This document shows positions 11,001-22,800 of a stretch of DNA of 64,000 nucleotides, piece after piece. Source of the DNA: Paramyrothecium sp. XJ0827 (lineage: Eukaryota > Ascomycota > Sordariomycetes > Hypocreales > Stachybotryaceae). Where the stretch lies: assembly GCA_020881915.1 (NCBI GenBank), contig JAJFPB010000007.1:868001-932000 (forward strand). Direction: 5' to 3'. Below the pieces are notes generated by a model. The model was given only the letters and a program-made list of their open reading frames with translations, was not told where the DNA came from and made no database searches. A program made the position numbers and the translations under genes. Each line of letters begins with the position of its first letter. The stretch's first letter is position 1.

Positions 11001-11762
11001 TCTCGAATGTTTGGGTCGCCCAAATATCGCACACCTCTGGTTGTCTTTCCCCGTAGCTGTCAGAAGTAAGCCTAAATGCTCAACATTCCGAGCCCTCCTA
11101 TGACCATAAGCTTAACCAACTTGCAACGGACCCGCTCATGTACATTGATGTGTGTTTGATAGGACATAGGTCAACCTATACCCCGCAACCAAAAGTTGTG
11201 ATGTACTGCTGCTTGACGTCCTTCATGGTTCTATGTCTTGACGCTTTACCGGAAGCAAGCTGGCACACCACGCCCCTATGACAAACGCAAAAATCCCGAG
11301 TGGCTACAGCCCCGGTCAATCTCGGTGGCCAGCTTCCGTGCTGGTCTATCACTGACCCGGCCGCTGCAACACTGATCCACCACCATTTAAGTTGTCACAA
11401 CTTTGATCACGTTCCAACATAGGCAGTAATCTGCCGATGAGCCTACCATTTCGGCAGTTGACATTCACACGAAAACATGTGCTTGATACGCCTCTCTCGG
11501 TGCGGAAGCACTTCTGCCAGCAATGGGTGCCGGGCTAACACTCACGATGGACTAGTTTTCGACGATCAATCAATCAATTCTATGTGCAATATCTTCCCAC
11601 TATAGGCCATCGAGCTCCATTCGATTGGACTTCGCTGTGCTGATAACAATGGCAAGGGCAAGGGGTTCCTAACTCGACCCATCATATTAAGCTAATGCTC
11701 CGCCCAACCATCACTACTCAATCATCCCTAGTGAATCCGACCTAGGCAACTTATCAAAGACC
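8090..11762. other. Gene-poor region, 3.7 kb
   Basis: No ORF here has recognisable motifs or convincing exon structure. There is a homopolymer junction (T6 then G10) near 9116-9130 and generally AT-rich low-information sequence between 9240 and 10420. It should contain the promoters of the small secreted protein (left end) and of the AA8-AA12 gene (right end). No tRNA-like B box or obvious transposon terminal repeat was noticed. Confidence 0.55.
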
Positions 11763-13912
11763 ATGCGTTCATTTTCGTTCTGGCTGGGAGCGGTAACGCT
11801 CTTGAGTGGAGGTGAGTACCATTGACGTCAATGGATCAACTGATACTGAAGGTGTCCACAGTGAATTGTCAAGTTACCTCAAGATACTGCGATCAGTTGA
11901 GCCGTTGCTTCATATCGCGTACGACGCAAAGTGGAATCGTCGTAGGCATTGCTCTTCCTGAGGTTCAAGCCGCTCCTTTCGATGTCATTTTGCAAATAAC
12001 AGCTCCCATCCAGATAGGATGGGCAGGGTTCTCGTGGGGCGGCGGCATGAGTTACACTCCTCTCGCTATCACATGGGCCAACGGCAACACTGTGAAGATC
12101 TCTTCCCGGATGGCCTTGTAAGTCACCACCCCGTTCTTGCATCTTGCATACAAGCATAAGCTCACAAGCCTTAGCACTTATTCCCTTCCGACGGCTTACG
12201 AAGGTTCGACGTATACACTGCTTGAAGGGTCTTACGTGAACGCGACGCATTTCGTGACAACAGCTCTTTGCAAAGGGTGCACGGCTTGGGATGCGACTGG
12301 CGCGGGCGAGCGAAGGCTCGACCCTGCTGGCTCAAACACTTTGGCTGCGGCCTGGTCGTACCAGCCTGTCACTGATCCCTCGAGAATTGACACGACCTTT
12401 GCCATCCACCAAGGCTTCGACATGTGGGGGCAGAGTTTTGCTCCTGGCCGCTCACCCAACTTCAACAGATGGGCAACTGGAGGCAGTGGAGGCAGCCCTA
12501 GTGCTACAACTAGTGCTACAACATCCCCACCAGCATCGTCCACCCTGCCCCCATCTACGACAGCTGTATCATCGTCGACGAGAGCGGCTGTACCCGTTCC
12601 ATCTTCTTGTGGTCTGCAGAGTCGTTTCCCACTCAGATCTGCACAAGGGTGGTCTTGGCTCAAGATTGCTGGCTCTTTGACCAATCCTCGAGGTGTTGTT
12701 GTCGACAGTCGCGGCAACCTGCTCATTGTTCAGACCGGCAGAGGCGTGACTGTTCATACCTTCCGACAAGACGGATGCATCGCCTCTTCCAAGACTCTCA
12801 TCAACAAGCCAGCCCTCAACCACGGCATCACCCTCTCGCCTGATGGCAGGCGGCTGATTGTGTCATCACTGGTCAGTGCTTTCCGATATGACTACGACCC
12901 AGTGTCGCAAACCGCCAGCAACGAGCAGGTCGTGGTCAAAGGTATGGAACCAGGGGGCCACCCGACTAGGACAGCAGTCATTCCGCCAGGTGCGCCCGAT
13001 CTACTCATTTTGAGCGTGGGCAGCAACGGAAATCTGGACGGACCCAGTCTCAACAAAGGAGTAGGGCGAGCATTGGTAAAGGTCTTCAACTTGACGAGTG
13101 TCCCCAGCGGTGGCTTCGATTACAGAACTTCTGGGTGGTTCTTGGGTTATGGGCTGCGTAATGAGGTGGCTATCGTCGTCGATAACAACAACAAGTGAGT
13201 GCATTCATAAACACTTGCTGGAGCTGGACTGAAACTGACGGCAACAGGGTCTGGGGTGTTGAGAATAGTGCCGACGACTTCACGAGAACCGTGAACGGCG
13301 TAGTGACGGACATTCACGAGGACAATCCTGCTGAGGAGCTCAATTTCTGTAAGTCTCCTACCCATGTCAAGAAAATAATTGCTAATGGTGATAGTGGGTG
13401 ATCCATCCGTCGCGAACGAAGGCTGGTATGGTTATCCTACTTGCTTTACCGTCTGGGGCGGCGCGCAGTTCCCCGACGGGAGGCCTGCTGTGGGGTCCCA
13501 GTTTGTCCCAGCTCCAAACAGCACATGGAACGATGCCCGCTGTGAAAGAGAGTCCATACCTCCGCGCCTGTCACTGCAAGCCCATTCTGCACCTCTTGAC
13601 GGCAAGTTCGACAGAAACAACCAGAACATGTACGTCACACTGCATGGCTCCTGGAACCGTAGGGTTCCGACGGGGTTCAAGGTCGTGGAGATCCCGTTCA
13701 GGCTGGGGGGCAATGGCCAGTACGAACCTGTCGCGGCTCGCGACAGCACCACTGGTTACAGAGATGTCCTCTGGGACTCTCAGCAAGGCTGCTCAATGAT
13801 GAACTGTTTCCGACCTAGTGGCCTTACCTGGGATAAAGACTTCAGCAGGATGTACATTGCGAGTGACAATGTCCAGGAAGGCGAGATCTACCTGCTAGCC
13901 AAGACAGCATGA
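11763..13912 (+). CDS. Secreted AA8-AA12 haem/PQQ-dependent sugar dehydrogenase
   Basis: 647 residues in five exons: 11763-11811, 11862-12117, 12175-13194, 13248-13348 and 13395-13912. Residues 1-20 (MRSFSFWLGAVTLLSGVNCQ) are a signal peptide. Next is a cytochrome b domain like that of cellobiose dehydrogenase (AA8): WAGFSWGGGMSYTPL holds the probable Met ligand and FAIHQGFDMWG the probable His ligand of haem. A Ser/Thr/Pro-rich linker (GGSGGSPSATTSATT and onward) leads to a six-bladed propeller of the L-sorbosone/glucose dehydrogenase type (AA12), with NPRGVVVDSRGNLLIV, LNHGITLSPDGRRLIVSS, VWGVENSADDF and GSWNRRVPTG. The family oxidises pyranoses with PQQ and can pass electrons through the haem domain to lytic polysaccharide monooxygenases. 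No CBM1 is present at the C-terminus. It acts outside the cell. Confidence 0.87.
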
Positions 13913-14085
13913 TCATACTTCCAAGGAAGGTTCCATTCTAGCTTATCACGTCCATAGGTTATTTGAGATGAGGGAAGAGGTTCTTGGCAGTTTTCAATGG
14001 TGGTAACAAATTGGTCTTCCGCATACTTGTCTGCGTACTGTTTAAAGAGCAACTGGCTTGCTGAGTGTGTACTGAGACAGCTCCT

Positions 14086-15992
14086 TTATGCTGGGTAGAG
14101 AAGGCCCGAACGTAGGAATGGCGCTTCGAACCCAATGACTTCGCCATTTTCACCCTTGTAGAAAACGACTCTGTCCAGTGGCTCACCGCCATAGTGAACC
14201 CAATCGCCAATTGTCCATCCAAGACAGTTGGTTGCATCAATATTCTGCCCCGGAAGCTCCGCTTTGCTCGCAGGTAGGAGATCCGGCCACAGCCTCCATA
14301 CCTCCCGTGCCACAGGTTTGCCGTCGACTTCGACCTGCTGCGTGACCCCTTGGGGAAACAGTCGTACCGTTGAACTGATGGGGCTGGTAAAATCGCCCAT
14401 GATGAGATTCCATAGGTTCGTAGTGGCATTAAGTATGTCTGACCCATTCCTGCGGAGGGAGGTGAAGAGCAAAGAGTCGGCATCGAGCTCAAACCCGGCC
14501 TCAATTTCGATACGACTCCTCTCGGTTGTCTTGGACTTGAATACTCTCGCATAATTACTCTGCGCCTCAGTTCGACTGGCCTCGTCAACCGCCGGAACAA
14601 GAACAGCTAGAGCAGCGTTCATTATATCCGTCAAAGGCTCTGCAGCTCCAGCGGTGAGCACGATTATGCCCACACCATATTCCTCAATAAGGTTCAGCTG
14701 GCTTCTATATGACACAGCGCTGCCACTTTTACCATGGATGGTGATAGGATGAGGATGCTGAGGCGTTAAATTCTCGGCGCGCCAGATCTCCCATGGCATG
14801 CCGACAAGCGTGTAAGAGTTGCCGGCAAATGTGTCAGGTTTCAACCACGCTCGAATTTCGGTGTCTGTTAAGTTGATAGTTCGAGCGAGAATGGCGTGAC
14901 TAAATGTCGACAGGTCTGCGAGAGTTGAGACGAGACCGCCACCACTGCGAGAGTCGTCAGCGGTAATATGATATGAATGGAATGGCAATACTTACGGAGC
15001 GTTGATGCCATACTCTGACCCCCAGCTGCTTTCTCCAGGCGGTATAACAGCTTGAGCATCGTCTCCAGGGGACAGGAAGGTGTTCTGTAATCCCAACGGC
15101 TCTGCGACAAACTCATCAATGGTTTGGCTGTAGTTCTTCCCGGTTGCCTTCTCAATGGCGATGCTCAAGATTGTAAAAGCAATGTTTGAGTAGGCCGGAT
15201 GAGCCATGGGTGGTCCCTGGGGGTACACATCGGTCATTCCACGCAGAACGGCTGACAGTCATCAGCAATTGGTTACGTGCTTCATCTGGTCCAGGCATGG
15301 GTACCTTGCTCCGTGCAGGCGTCATTCAAAGCCAGAACCCCGCATGGAGGATATGCCTCATCGGCAATTGCAGGAAATCCGTACTGTCGAAACACCTCTT
15401 TCAGATAGTAGTGCTCCGAAAACCCATCTGTCAATTGCGTCAGTGTTGTATAGATCTTGACTTATAAGGCCGACTTACAATTGGTGGGAGCACCCGACAA
15501 ATGCGAAGCCAGCATTCGCAAGGACACGTCCTCCCAATGGATGCGTGAGCTTGCGTTGATTAGTTGAGGGAGGAAATCCGTCACCGGAGCGTCTACATCG
15601 ACACCAGACTTCAACAACGCATATGCCGACATGACCTTTGTAATAGATCCTATCAAGTATTGCGAATCTCTATCGATTTGCTGCGTCCCACGGGTGTTAC
15701 CGTCTGCCAGATGGTGATACTCCCACACCGGCGCCGCAGGGTCTTCCTGATCGAAGGAGACTAAGCCCACGGAGAAGGAAAGATTCTGAGTAGGCCACTC
15801 ATTCTTGATGGAGCCCGAAAGTGCTGCGTTAAAGGTCGCTGTAAGGTTGGTAGCAGCAGCCTGAAAAGTGGTTGATTTGCGAAGGGATGACGGCCTCGGT
15901 AGGACAGGCCCTTCCAGACGACAAGTCAAGGCCGTCTGACCCATCCCGTAGAAGAAAGCCGTCAGAAGCCAGAGTGAGTTGGATAGATGCAT
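14086..15992 (-). CDS. Secreted beta-lactamase-like serine hydrolase
   Basis: 583 residues in four exons: 15992-15479, 15427-15305, 15251-14996 and 14944-14086. All three introns (51, 53 and 51 bp) have GT-AG ends. A signal peptide is visible (MHLSNSLWLLTAFFYGMG). The beta-lactamase/penicillin-binding-protein fold is shown by YLIGSITKVMSAYALL, whose SITK is the SxxK nucleophile, by HPAYSNIAFTIL with the YxN motif, and by HGKSGSAVSY in place of the KTG motif. The C-terminal third (from about residue 400) is a less conserved domain seen in related fungal proteins. Members of this family include esterases, amidases and LACTB-like enzymes, so the substrate is unknown. There is no evidence that it acts in antibiotic breakdown. 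The next gene upstream is transcribed in the same direction but is unrelated. Confidence 0.82.
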
Positions 15993-16664
15993 TGTTTTCT
16001 CTGAGGCGCTTGTCAGCGTTGATTGGTCTTGACTCTTTTGGAAGCAGGTCTAGACCATACGTCCAAGACGGTCCCTCGAGACGCCTTTATAACCTTCGGG
16101 TCGAAGCAAGCAAACTTTCTCTGCCCTATAACGTTGGTGAGATCAACAAGAGGCGTCCCACTAACATTTGCTTAAATGCGAGATACGGTCCAGGCGCAAC
16201 GCGAGAGGCTTCCCGCTAAAAGTAGATCCCGTCCCAATGGGTCAAGTAGTGGGGAGCCCCAGCCGTTGCGTCGTCGCCTGAATGCGAAATACGATGCAGG
16301 GCGTGGCCGCTAGAGCTTTAGCCTTATGCTCTGTAGATCTGGCGTGCAGAGGGCTGGGCGCATGGGTAACTCAATGCTTCGATTGGAGGTGTCGTCATTT
16401 GTTGGGCGTCGGACATTGTAAAGCAAACGACATCGCGAATGATGTAATTAGATGTTTTCTTTAGTTGGACGTAATTCGGTAAATGATGAGATCGATAGTC
16501 AACTTTTGTTTACGCTTCCACTCCTCACTGATAATTCCGCCCGCCGCGCGTAAGCTGTGCCCAGAATGTAGCCCTGAACACGCTGCGTTGAGCATCAGGT
16601 GATGTCGCACGCCTGAGATGACTTGTCTCAGAGTTAGGCTCCCTCTATTTACTTCGGTACCTCC
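15993..16664. other. Intergenic region, no gene seen
   Basis: 672 bp between two genes on the minus strand; it should contain the promoter of the beta-lactamase-like gene. No motif-bearing ORF. Confidence 0.6.
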
Positions 16665-18229
16665 CTACAGCTTCTTCAAAAGCTTCTTGCTCTTTCGGAA
16701 TCGCACTGTAGCAACCAGGCCAGCAGACGCCAGGGCCAGTGAGCCAGCGTAGTACATCGCCGGTCTGTAGGCCTTGAGGTCGCTGTCGGATCCGCCGTAA
16801 GCATCGAGGATGTAGCCAGCGATGGGAGCGCCCTGGATGACATTAGTATTGCATTCGTGTTTCTCTCATTCACGCGTTCTCACCATCAGGTATCCGCCCA
16901 TCCAACCTGTGACGATCATTCCCATGGCTGTCGAGACTCGCGCTGAACCAAAGACGTTTCCAACCACCGTCGGCATGGTTGAGAAGAATCCGCCATTGGA
17001 GATGCCGTTCAGAATGACAAATGCAATCATAGGCCCCAATGTTGTCGAAGCTGGCCATAGAGCTAGCATGCTTAAACCGCTGATGAGTAGGGACAGCAGC
17101 AGGGTATTCAGGGCACCCAACACGTCACACAGCAGCCCACATCCGATCCGACCGACCGCCGACGAGAAGTTGAAGCCCGCCACCAGTCCAGCGCCGGTTC
17201 CAGAAGATAGCCCGAGCGACTTTGCATAGAGCGGCAAGAAGAAGGGAGGCACGAAGAGAGGAAACGTGCCCAGCGCCCCAGCAAGGAAGATGACGACAAA
17301 GGTAAACGACTTGAATAGACGCCTGTTCGAGATCAGCCACGAAGCATACAACCATTTGGATCGCCTGCGCTTACCACTCCACTACACTGCCCTTTCTGTA
17401 GGGGATGCGCTCCTTGATCAAGTAGGCTGCTGGCATCCCCGTGGCCAGGGTCATGAGCGCCAGGCAACGGAACGTCCACGCCGGACCCAGTCTGCGGAGC
17501 AGGGCATCAAGCGCGAAGCTGTTCACTGCACCGCCCAGGCCTCCACCTGCGAAGACTATGCCATTCGCAAGACCGCGCTTTCGGCTGAACCATTGCGACG
17601 GGGCCGTAGATAACGCCTGCGCTCAAGCTGGTTAGCAATCGTGGCATTGCCTCGGCGTGGGTAGTCTTGAATGCTTACCGCAAATCCCAGGCTACGTGTC
17701 CTTCGGTTAACATACGTCTGGCAGCACAAGAGGTCTCAAGAACGCACCTAATCCCTAATCCCATCATGACGCCGCTGGTCGCGAATAACCCGCCCACATT
17801 TCGAAAGGTGAAGCTGCTGACAAACTCGCTCAAGCTCATCAGAGCGATGCCGAGCATGCACGTCTTCTGCGAGCCCAGGCGTCGAATGATGACGGAGTTC
17901 GCAACCGCCAGTGCCGAGATCAAGGCTACGGCAAGCGAGCCCACGAACGAGAGAACCGCCGGCGTAGAGACTCCTTCCTCGGCCAAGGCTTGCTGCATGA
18001 TCCCCCACGAGTAGGGAGTGCCGATCTGCCACCAAGCGATGACGGCGCAGCCGCCAACGACAACCCAGCCGTAGCCTCCGTCGGGCACAGTTGAATCATT
18101 GAGTTGTGAGGCCTGGAGGACGGGGTCGAGGTCTGACTGAGAGTCGTCACCGGCGAGTACTTGGTGAGATTGCGCAGCCGGGCGAGGTTGGAGCTCAACC
18201 TCAATTGAGGTAGCTGTGGACGTCGCCAT
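16665..18229 (-). CDS. MFS transporter, monocarboxylate-transporter-like
   Basis: 450 residues in five exons: 18229-17748, 17700-17679 (a 22 bp micro-exon), 17616-17375, 17322-16884 and 16832-16665. Splicing is needed throughout; each intron (47-62 bp) has GT-AG ends and the frame closes at TAG 16665. The start of the membrane part, PDGGYGWVVVGGCAVIAWW, is the hallmark of fungal MCT-family permeases (DGGYGWVVV). ALSTAPSQWFSRKRGLANGI is the loop before TM5 and matches the family's QWFxxRRGLA motif. About 12 hydrophobic stretches are visible, with a short cytoplasmic tail (RFRKSKKLLKKL). The substrate is unknown; relatives include carboxylate and riboflavin carriers. It lies 7 kb from the metabolite cluster and is probably not part of it. 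Confidence 0.86.
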
Positions 18230-18705
18230 TCTCTATATTGATCCACTGAGTCTCTAATAATACAATGTCGCAAGCCAGCATCTGAATGCCAGAAACTCGT
18301 AGTGAATCGGCAGCCCTTTTACAGATGAATGAGTCAACCGCTTAAATGTTAGTTCCAGTCGTCAAAGCTTATCACGAAGGGCGCAGAGAACAAGCGGGTC
18401 CTTGGTTGGGCTGTCAAGGACCGGGAATAAGCACAGCACCCCGGATAGCTTCGCCGGATGACTGATTGACTAGCACACGCGCGAAGGAACGAGCTTGCTG
18501 GTAGCGCCGCATCAGTATGGGGTCAGAAATCCGGTAAGTGCGTAATGAAATGGATCCCTTGCTCTGAAGGACCCTTAAATCGATGTATGGACAGCCACGG
18601 CTCCATCCGTGTTTGGGATATGTATTTGCGCTTGAGTAAGAGAAGAGGTCCCGCCCGCCAGTAATATCTATAGGAAAAAAAGACGGAAAAATAATCGCAA
18701 CATGC
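18230..18705. other. Intergenic region, no gene seen
   Basis: 476 bp between the start of the transporter and the end of the aldo/keto reductase, both on the minus strand; presumed transporter promoter. No supported ORF. Confidence 0.6.
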
Positions 18706-19878
18706 TTATGCACTTGTATCCTTGAGCAATCCCCATCGCGCCGCAGTCTCGTCCCGCGGCACGACTCCTGTTGATTCATTCGTGTTCACAAAGCCCGTGG
18801 GTGGGCTCTCCCAGGAGAAGTCCTTCCAATCTCCCAATGCCGACCACATCTTGCCCCTGATTAGAGCATCCAACTTGCTACTCTTCTCCGTCGCGGCCTT
18901 GTCTGCGGCAAGTGATGCTTTGACCACACCCTGCCACAACCTCGAGGCCGCCTCGAGCTCATCTGCACTGGTGACGCCCATGACGCTGATGCCAATGGGC
19001 TGCAGGGTGGACTGGTCCTCGCGACCGGCGGCGGGAGCGTAGGCGGTCGATCCGAATGCTGCGCCAACGCGTCCCCACGTCTCGAGCGCCCAGCGAATTG
19101 CCGCCTCCTCCATCCGCTCCCCGGCTTCTTCGGCGATTTGCGCAAGGCCATGGCATGCGGTACGGAGTCCAGGCGGAGCGGGATGCCAATCGGCCTGGGG
19201 TCCGCCGTCAACGCCTCGAGACGTGAGGAGTCCCATGTTGAGCGGGCTGGCGCTGGTGATGCACTCCACGCGAGCATCCCGGAAGCTCTGAAGGACCTCG
19301 GGCTGGAGCATCTTGGCGTTCTGCACGCAGCAGTGGCCGTATGTCTGAACGGCGTCCAGAGGCTCTCCCGTCTCCCTCAGGATCATCTCGGCGAGTGAGG
19401 CCAGCACATCGACCGGATAACCGCAAATGCCGACGAAGCGGATCAACCCCTCGTCGCGCAGACGCCTTAGCTCCTTTACGGCTGCCAAGACTTCCTCGGG
19501 CGACACGAATTCGGCATCGTGCGTATAGACAAGGTCCAGATATGGGGTATTGAGTCGTTCGAGGCTGCGGCATACGCTGTACCGAACCCATGCGGCGGAG
19601 TAATCAAAGACGGTCCCGGCTACACGGCCGACCTTGGTGATGAGGAAGTATGACTTTCGGTCGGGCTTGATCGTCCGCAAGGCGTCGCCGAGCAGGATCT
19701 CGGAGGGGCCGTAGTAGGGCGACGTATCGAAGGCGTTGATGTTGCGGTCGAGGGCGCGACGGACAATCTCGACGTAGGGCATCTTGGAGGGGTCGGCAAC
19801 AAACTGCTGGCTGAACGCAGCGGCGCCCAGCACGATGGGGGGGATGCATCGCGAGATCGGGGTCTTGGACGCAGTCAT
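18706..19878 (-). CDS. Aldo/keto reductase, D-arabinose/L-galactose dehydrogenase-like
   Basis: A single exon of 390 residues. The frame opens at a TTG (19986), but the first ATG is 19878 (MTASKTPISRCIPP). AKR features: INAFDTSPYYGPSEILLGDAL holds the catalytic Asp and Tyr, FLITKVGR the Lys, and YLDLVYTHDAEF the His. TSADELEAASRLWQ is a cofactor-loop region. The arrangement and length resemble Ara2-type NAD-dependent D-arabinose 1-dehydrogenase and plant L-galactose dehydrogenase, which act on sugars leading to D-erythroascorbate or ascorbate. The exact substrate is an inference from family resemblance. The C-terminal 50 residues are an extension beyond the TIM barrel. It is cytosolic, with no signal peptide. 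Confidence 0.83.
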   Translation of the reverse strand: MTASKTPISRCIPPIVLGAAAFSQQFVADPSKMPYVEIVRRALDRNINAFDTSPYYGPSEILLGDALRTIKPDRKSYFLITKVGRVAGTVFDYSAAWVRYSVCRSLERLNTPYLDLVYTHDAEFVSPEEVLAAVKELRRLRDEGLIRFVGICGYPVDVLASLAEMILRETGEPLDAVQTYGHCCVQNAKMLQPEVLQSFRDARVECITSASPLNMGLLTSRGVDGGPQADWHPAPPGLRTACHGLAQIAEEAGERMEEAAIRWALETWGRVGAAFGSTAYAPAAGREDQSTLQPIGISVMGVTSADELEAASRLWQGVVKASLAADKAATEKSSKLDALIRGKMWSALGDWKDFSWESPPTGFVNTNESTGVVPRDETAARWGLLKDTSA

Positions 19879-22800
19879 CGTGAACTCGGTTCGGTTCGAT
19901 TCGATTGGAGGCAATATTGAGGGGCTCGAGCAACTGAGACGGAGGCGAGGACACACGGAGAAGCGGGGTGCAAAGAGGCAAGACAAGGACGGCTCTACTT
20001 CTTCTTAACAATGGGCATTCTTAAGGTATTCTTGGATCAGGGACAAGCGAGGAAAAGACTTGTTTCCGGTTCCCCCTCAGTGTCTGTCTTCTCCTCATGA
20101 GTCTGGCGGCAGCCGCTCTGCCGAGGAAGCGACGGTTTTGGCGGGATCTGGACAAAATTACGCGCGCTACAATTCAGAACAGACGGACGGCATTGCCCCG
20201 CGATCGCATCGTTCATGATATTGGCCCGAGGGTTCCCGTATGGAGTCCCGTCCCGTCCTGTGACTGGCTCGTACCGCCTCCGCGGCCCATAAATTGCGCG
20301 GCCTAGACACTGACTTGAGAGGCTTAATTCCCGAAGGCTATTTGCAACCGTGCCAAATGCCTAGTGCTCATCCATCCCACCGCTTGCCGACGGGAGAAAG
20401 GAGACTTTCCATGCCACGGTCTCGCTTACGAGACGAGAGAGACGGTCGTTCTGCAGATGCAAACTCGGGGTCGGATCATGGGGTGCGGACATAAGTCGAT
20501 CTACCATCCGCTGCAATAGGAAGAATCCCATGTTGATGGCCACCAAGAGCAAGGACAGACACGGCTACCCTAGAGCCGCTTGCTCGTCTCCTCCAGGCTT
20601 CATTGAGCGTAGTGTCTGAAGATATCTGCAAGCCGCAGAAAGCCCTCGAGCTCATGTTGACAGAATGGATCAAAACATCCATTTATTCCCAAATCAATTA
20701 TGGAACGCTACAGTCATGCAGTCATCTCTGAATGAAACCAATCGTATTCGTTGACAGCTAACATGCCGAACCGTTAGCCGTCTTCCTTGACCGGGCAATC
20801 GATTATCCACTATTCGATCCCTAGAAGTACAAAATTAGGCAAATACGCGGTTAAACCCCTGGCACTCTGATTACTATCTTTGATTGGTGCATTTTATCCG
20901 TTGCTCACTTACGGCCTAGCCTTCCTTAGTCCTAGCATCTCTAGTCTCACGCAAACCCTGGCTATCGTGTTCATAAAAGCCGGTTCTATACTACATATAG
21001 TATCCCACAGTCGACAAAAAGTGCTTCTATACTTGTATCTGCCTTACCATTGCGTTTCATTGCATCATTATTAAGCCCCAATGGCTTCACTTTTCTTGGT
21101 GGAGCGAACTTGGCGATCTTTAGTAAGTGGACTGCTTTCCTTGAAGCCAGGATCGAGTAATCGCACGCGCTTCTTCTTGCTAGGCATGGCTTGGACAATT
21201 GACGTGTTTGCCTTAGTTTTCGGTCCCGGCTTCTTATTTGCGATCCATATTACAGCTTTGTGCCAGCCATGGCCTTTTCCAACATAATCAGTAGATGGGT
21301 GCCGAAATATCCCAGAGAAATATGGAAGTGCAAGGATGTTTAGGAGGGTATTCCACAACCGCTGCAATATGTCTGCAAGGCAATACAATGTTATAACCTC
21401 TAAAATTGGAGTGGGTAATGAAGCTTGAGCTTTGCAAGGCTCTTCTTTGAATGCGGCCTGAACTATGCAAATACAGGAGATATAGGGAAATCCGGGCCTA
21501 TAGCCCTCATGGGATTGCAAGCGGAGTGGCTGTGGGCAACATAGCTGTATTCCTCGACCTTGGAAGCTAGCCATTATTAGATGAGGATATTGATCCTTGA
21601 TCTTCCTTGGTCTTCCTGCCTTGAATATCCCTCTCATATCCGCATTGCTTAGTTATGGGGCTAGGGCTATTATGATGCTGCTATTTCATATCTGTAACAT
21701 CTTGACCCCTGACAGAAGATGAGGTATCAACATGCTCAACAGACGGCTGCCGTTCACATTCTATTTGTATGTTCCTACCAAATCGCGATCCCACTTGCTC
21801 ATTCCGCACATGTCCAGTAACTATGTCGATGGGCCCCATGAAGCCGTACGTCTTCCTCTAGTCACTCCACTCACAAAAGGAAGCGACAGCTTCAGACTCT
21901 CCAAGTATTTGTCTCTCAAGCCTCCCTCAGTCTGTCTGAGCACGTTATTTATGCATCGTGACTATATAATCATGATTGGATATAGGAAGATTACTGACTC
22001 CATTTTGAAACGGAGGATAAAGCCTGTGCTCACAGACCTACGACGTAGGCAGCGTCTTTTCCGGTCATAACCCTCCCTCAGACTTGAAGAACCGAAAGCA
22101 TTCTCTGGAAGCTGCTGGGAGCAAGCCTTGGTGTCTGCCTGTGAATCTTATCCTTGCACCAACTTAGCATGCCTTCAGGACTGTTCATGTGAGGCTAGCC
22201 TGACCAATGTTCAAGTATCGGAGCATTGCGGTTGATTTCTGTCCTTGAACTTACTCTCATTGACTTTGGCCCCATTGAGTCTAACCAAAACATTTCTGCA
22301 TTTTCTGGCTTGATGATTTAAAGTTACTGTTGGGCTAAGAAGATTACCTACCCTGTACCAGGGAAGACAGGAGCGACAGAACCCTGTATGTTCGCTGGAA
22401 ACAGCCCTTCATCATCACTCAACCAACAATTTTTCTTCTATTCGATGATATATCCTGTTTCTATAGCCTCGTGATGTGTCTTGTGGTATTGTCCGGCGCT
22501 AACAAACTACACGCCGATGTGAACATCTAAAATGTCGTGTACACTAAGCCTCAAAACAAGAGTACCTACGAGGCCAAGGGGGGTTTCTAGGTAGGATTGA
22601 CATGATAGAACTGATTTCAAGGGCCGCAAGATATCGGGGTGGGAAATACCCCAGTTCACGGCCAGCTGTTCATTTGAAGATGACCAAGATCTTGAGTGGA
22701 GCGTGGATGGCCTGATTGTCGGCATTGGCCAGAGAATAACACCCATGACGGCCCCAAAGTGGCATGATCGACTATAGAACAGCAGAACGGCCTAGACCGT

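Noticed and set aside
14086..15992. Beta-lactamase-like protein as an antibiotic resistance gene
   Set aside because: Fungal members of this fold are mostly esterases or amidases of unknown role; sequence motifs alone do not support lactam hydrolysis.
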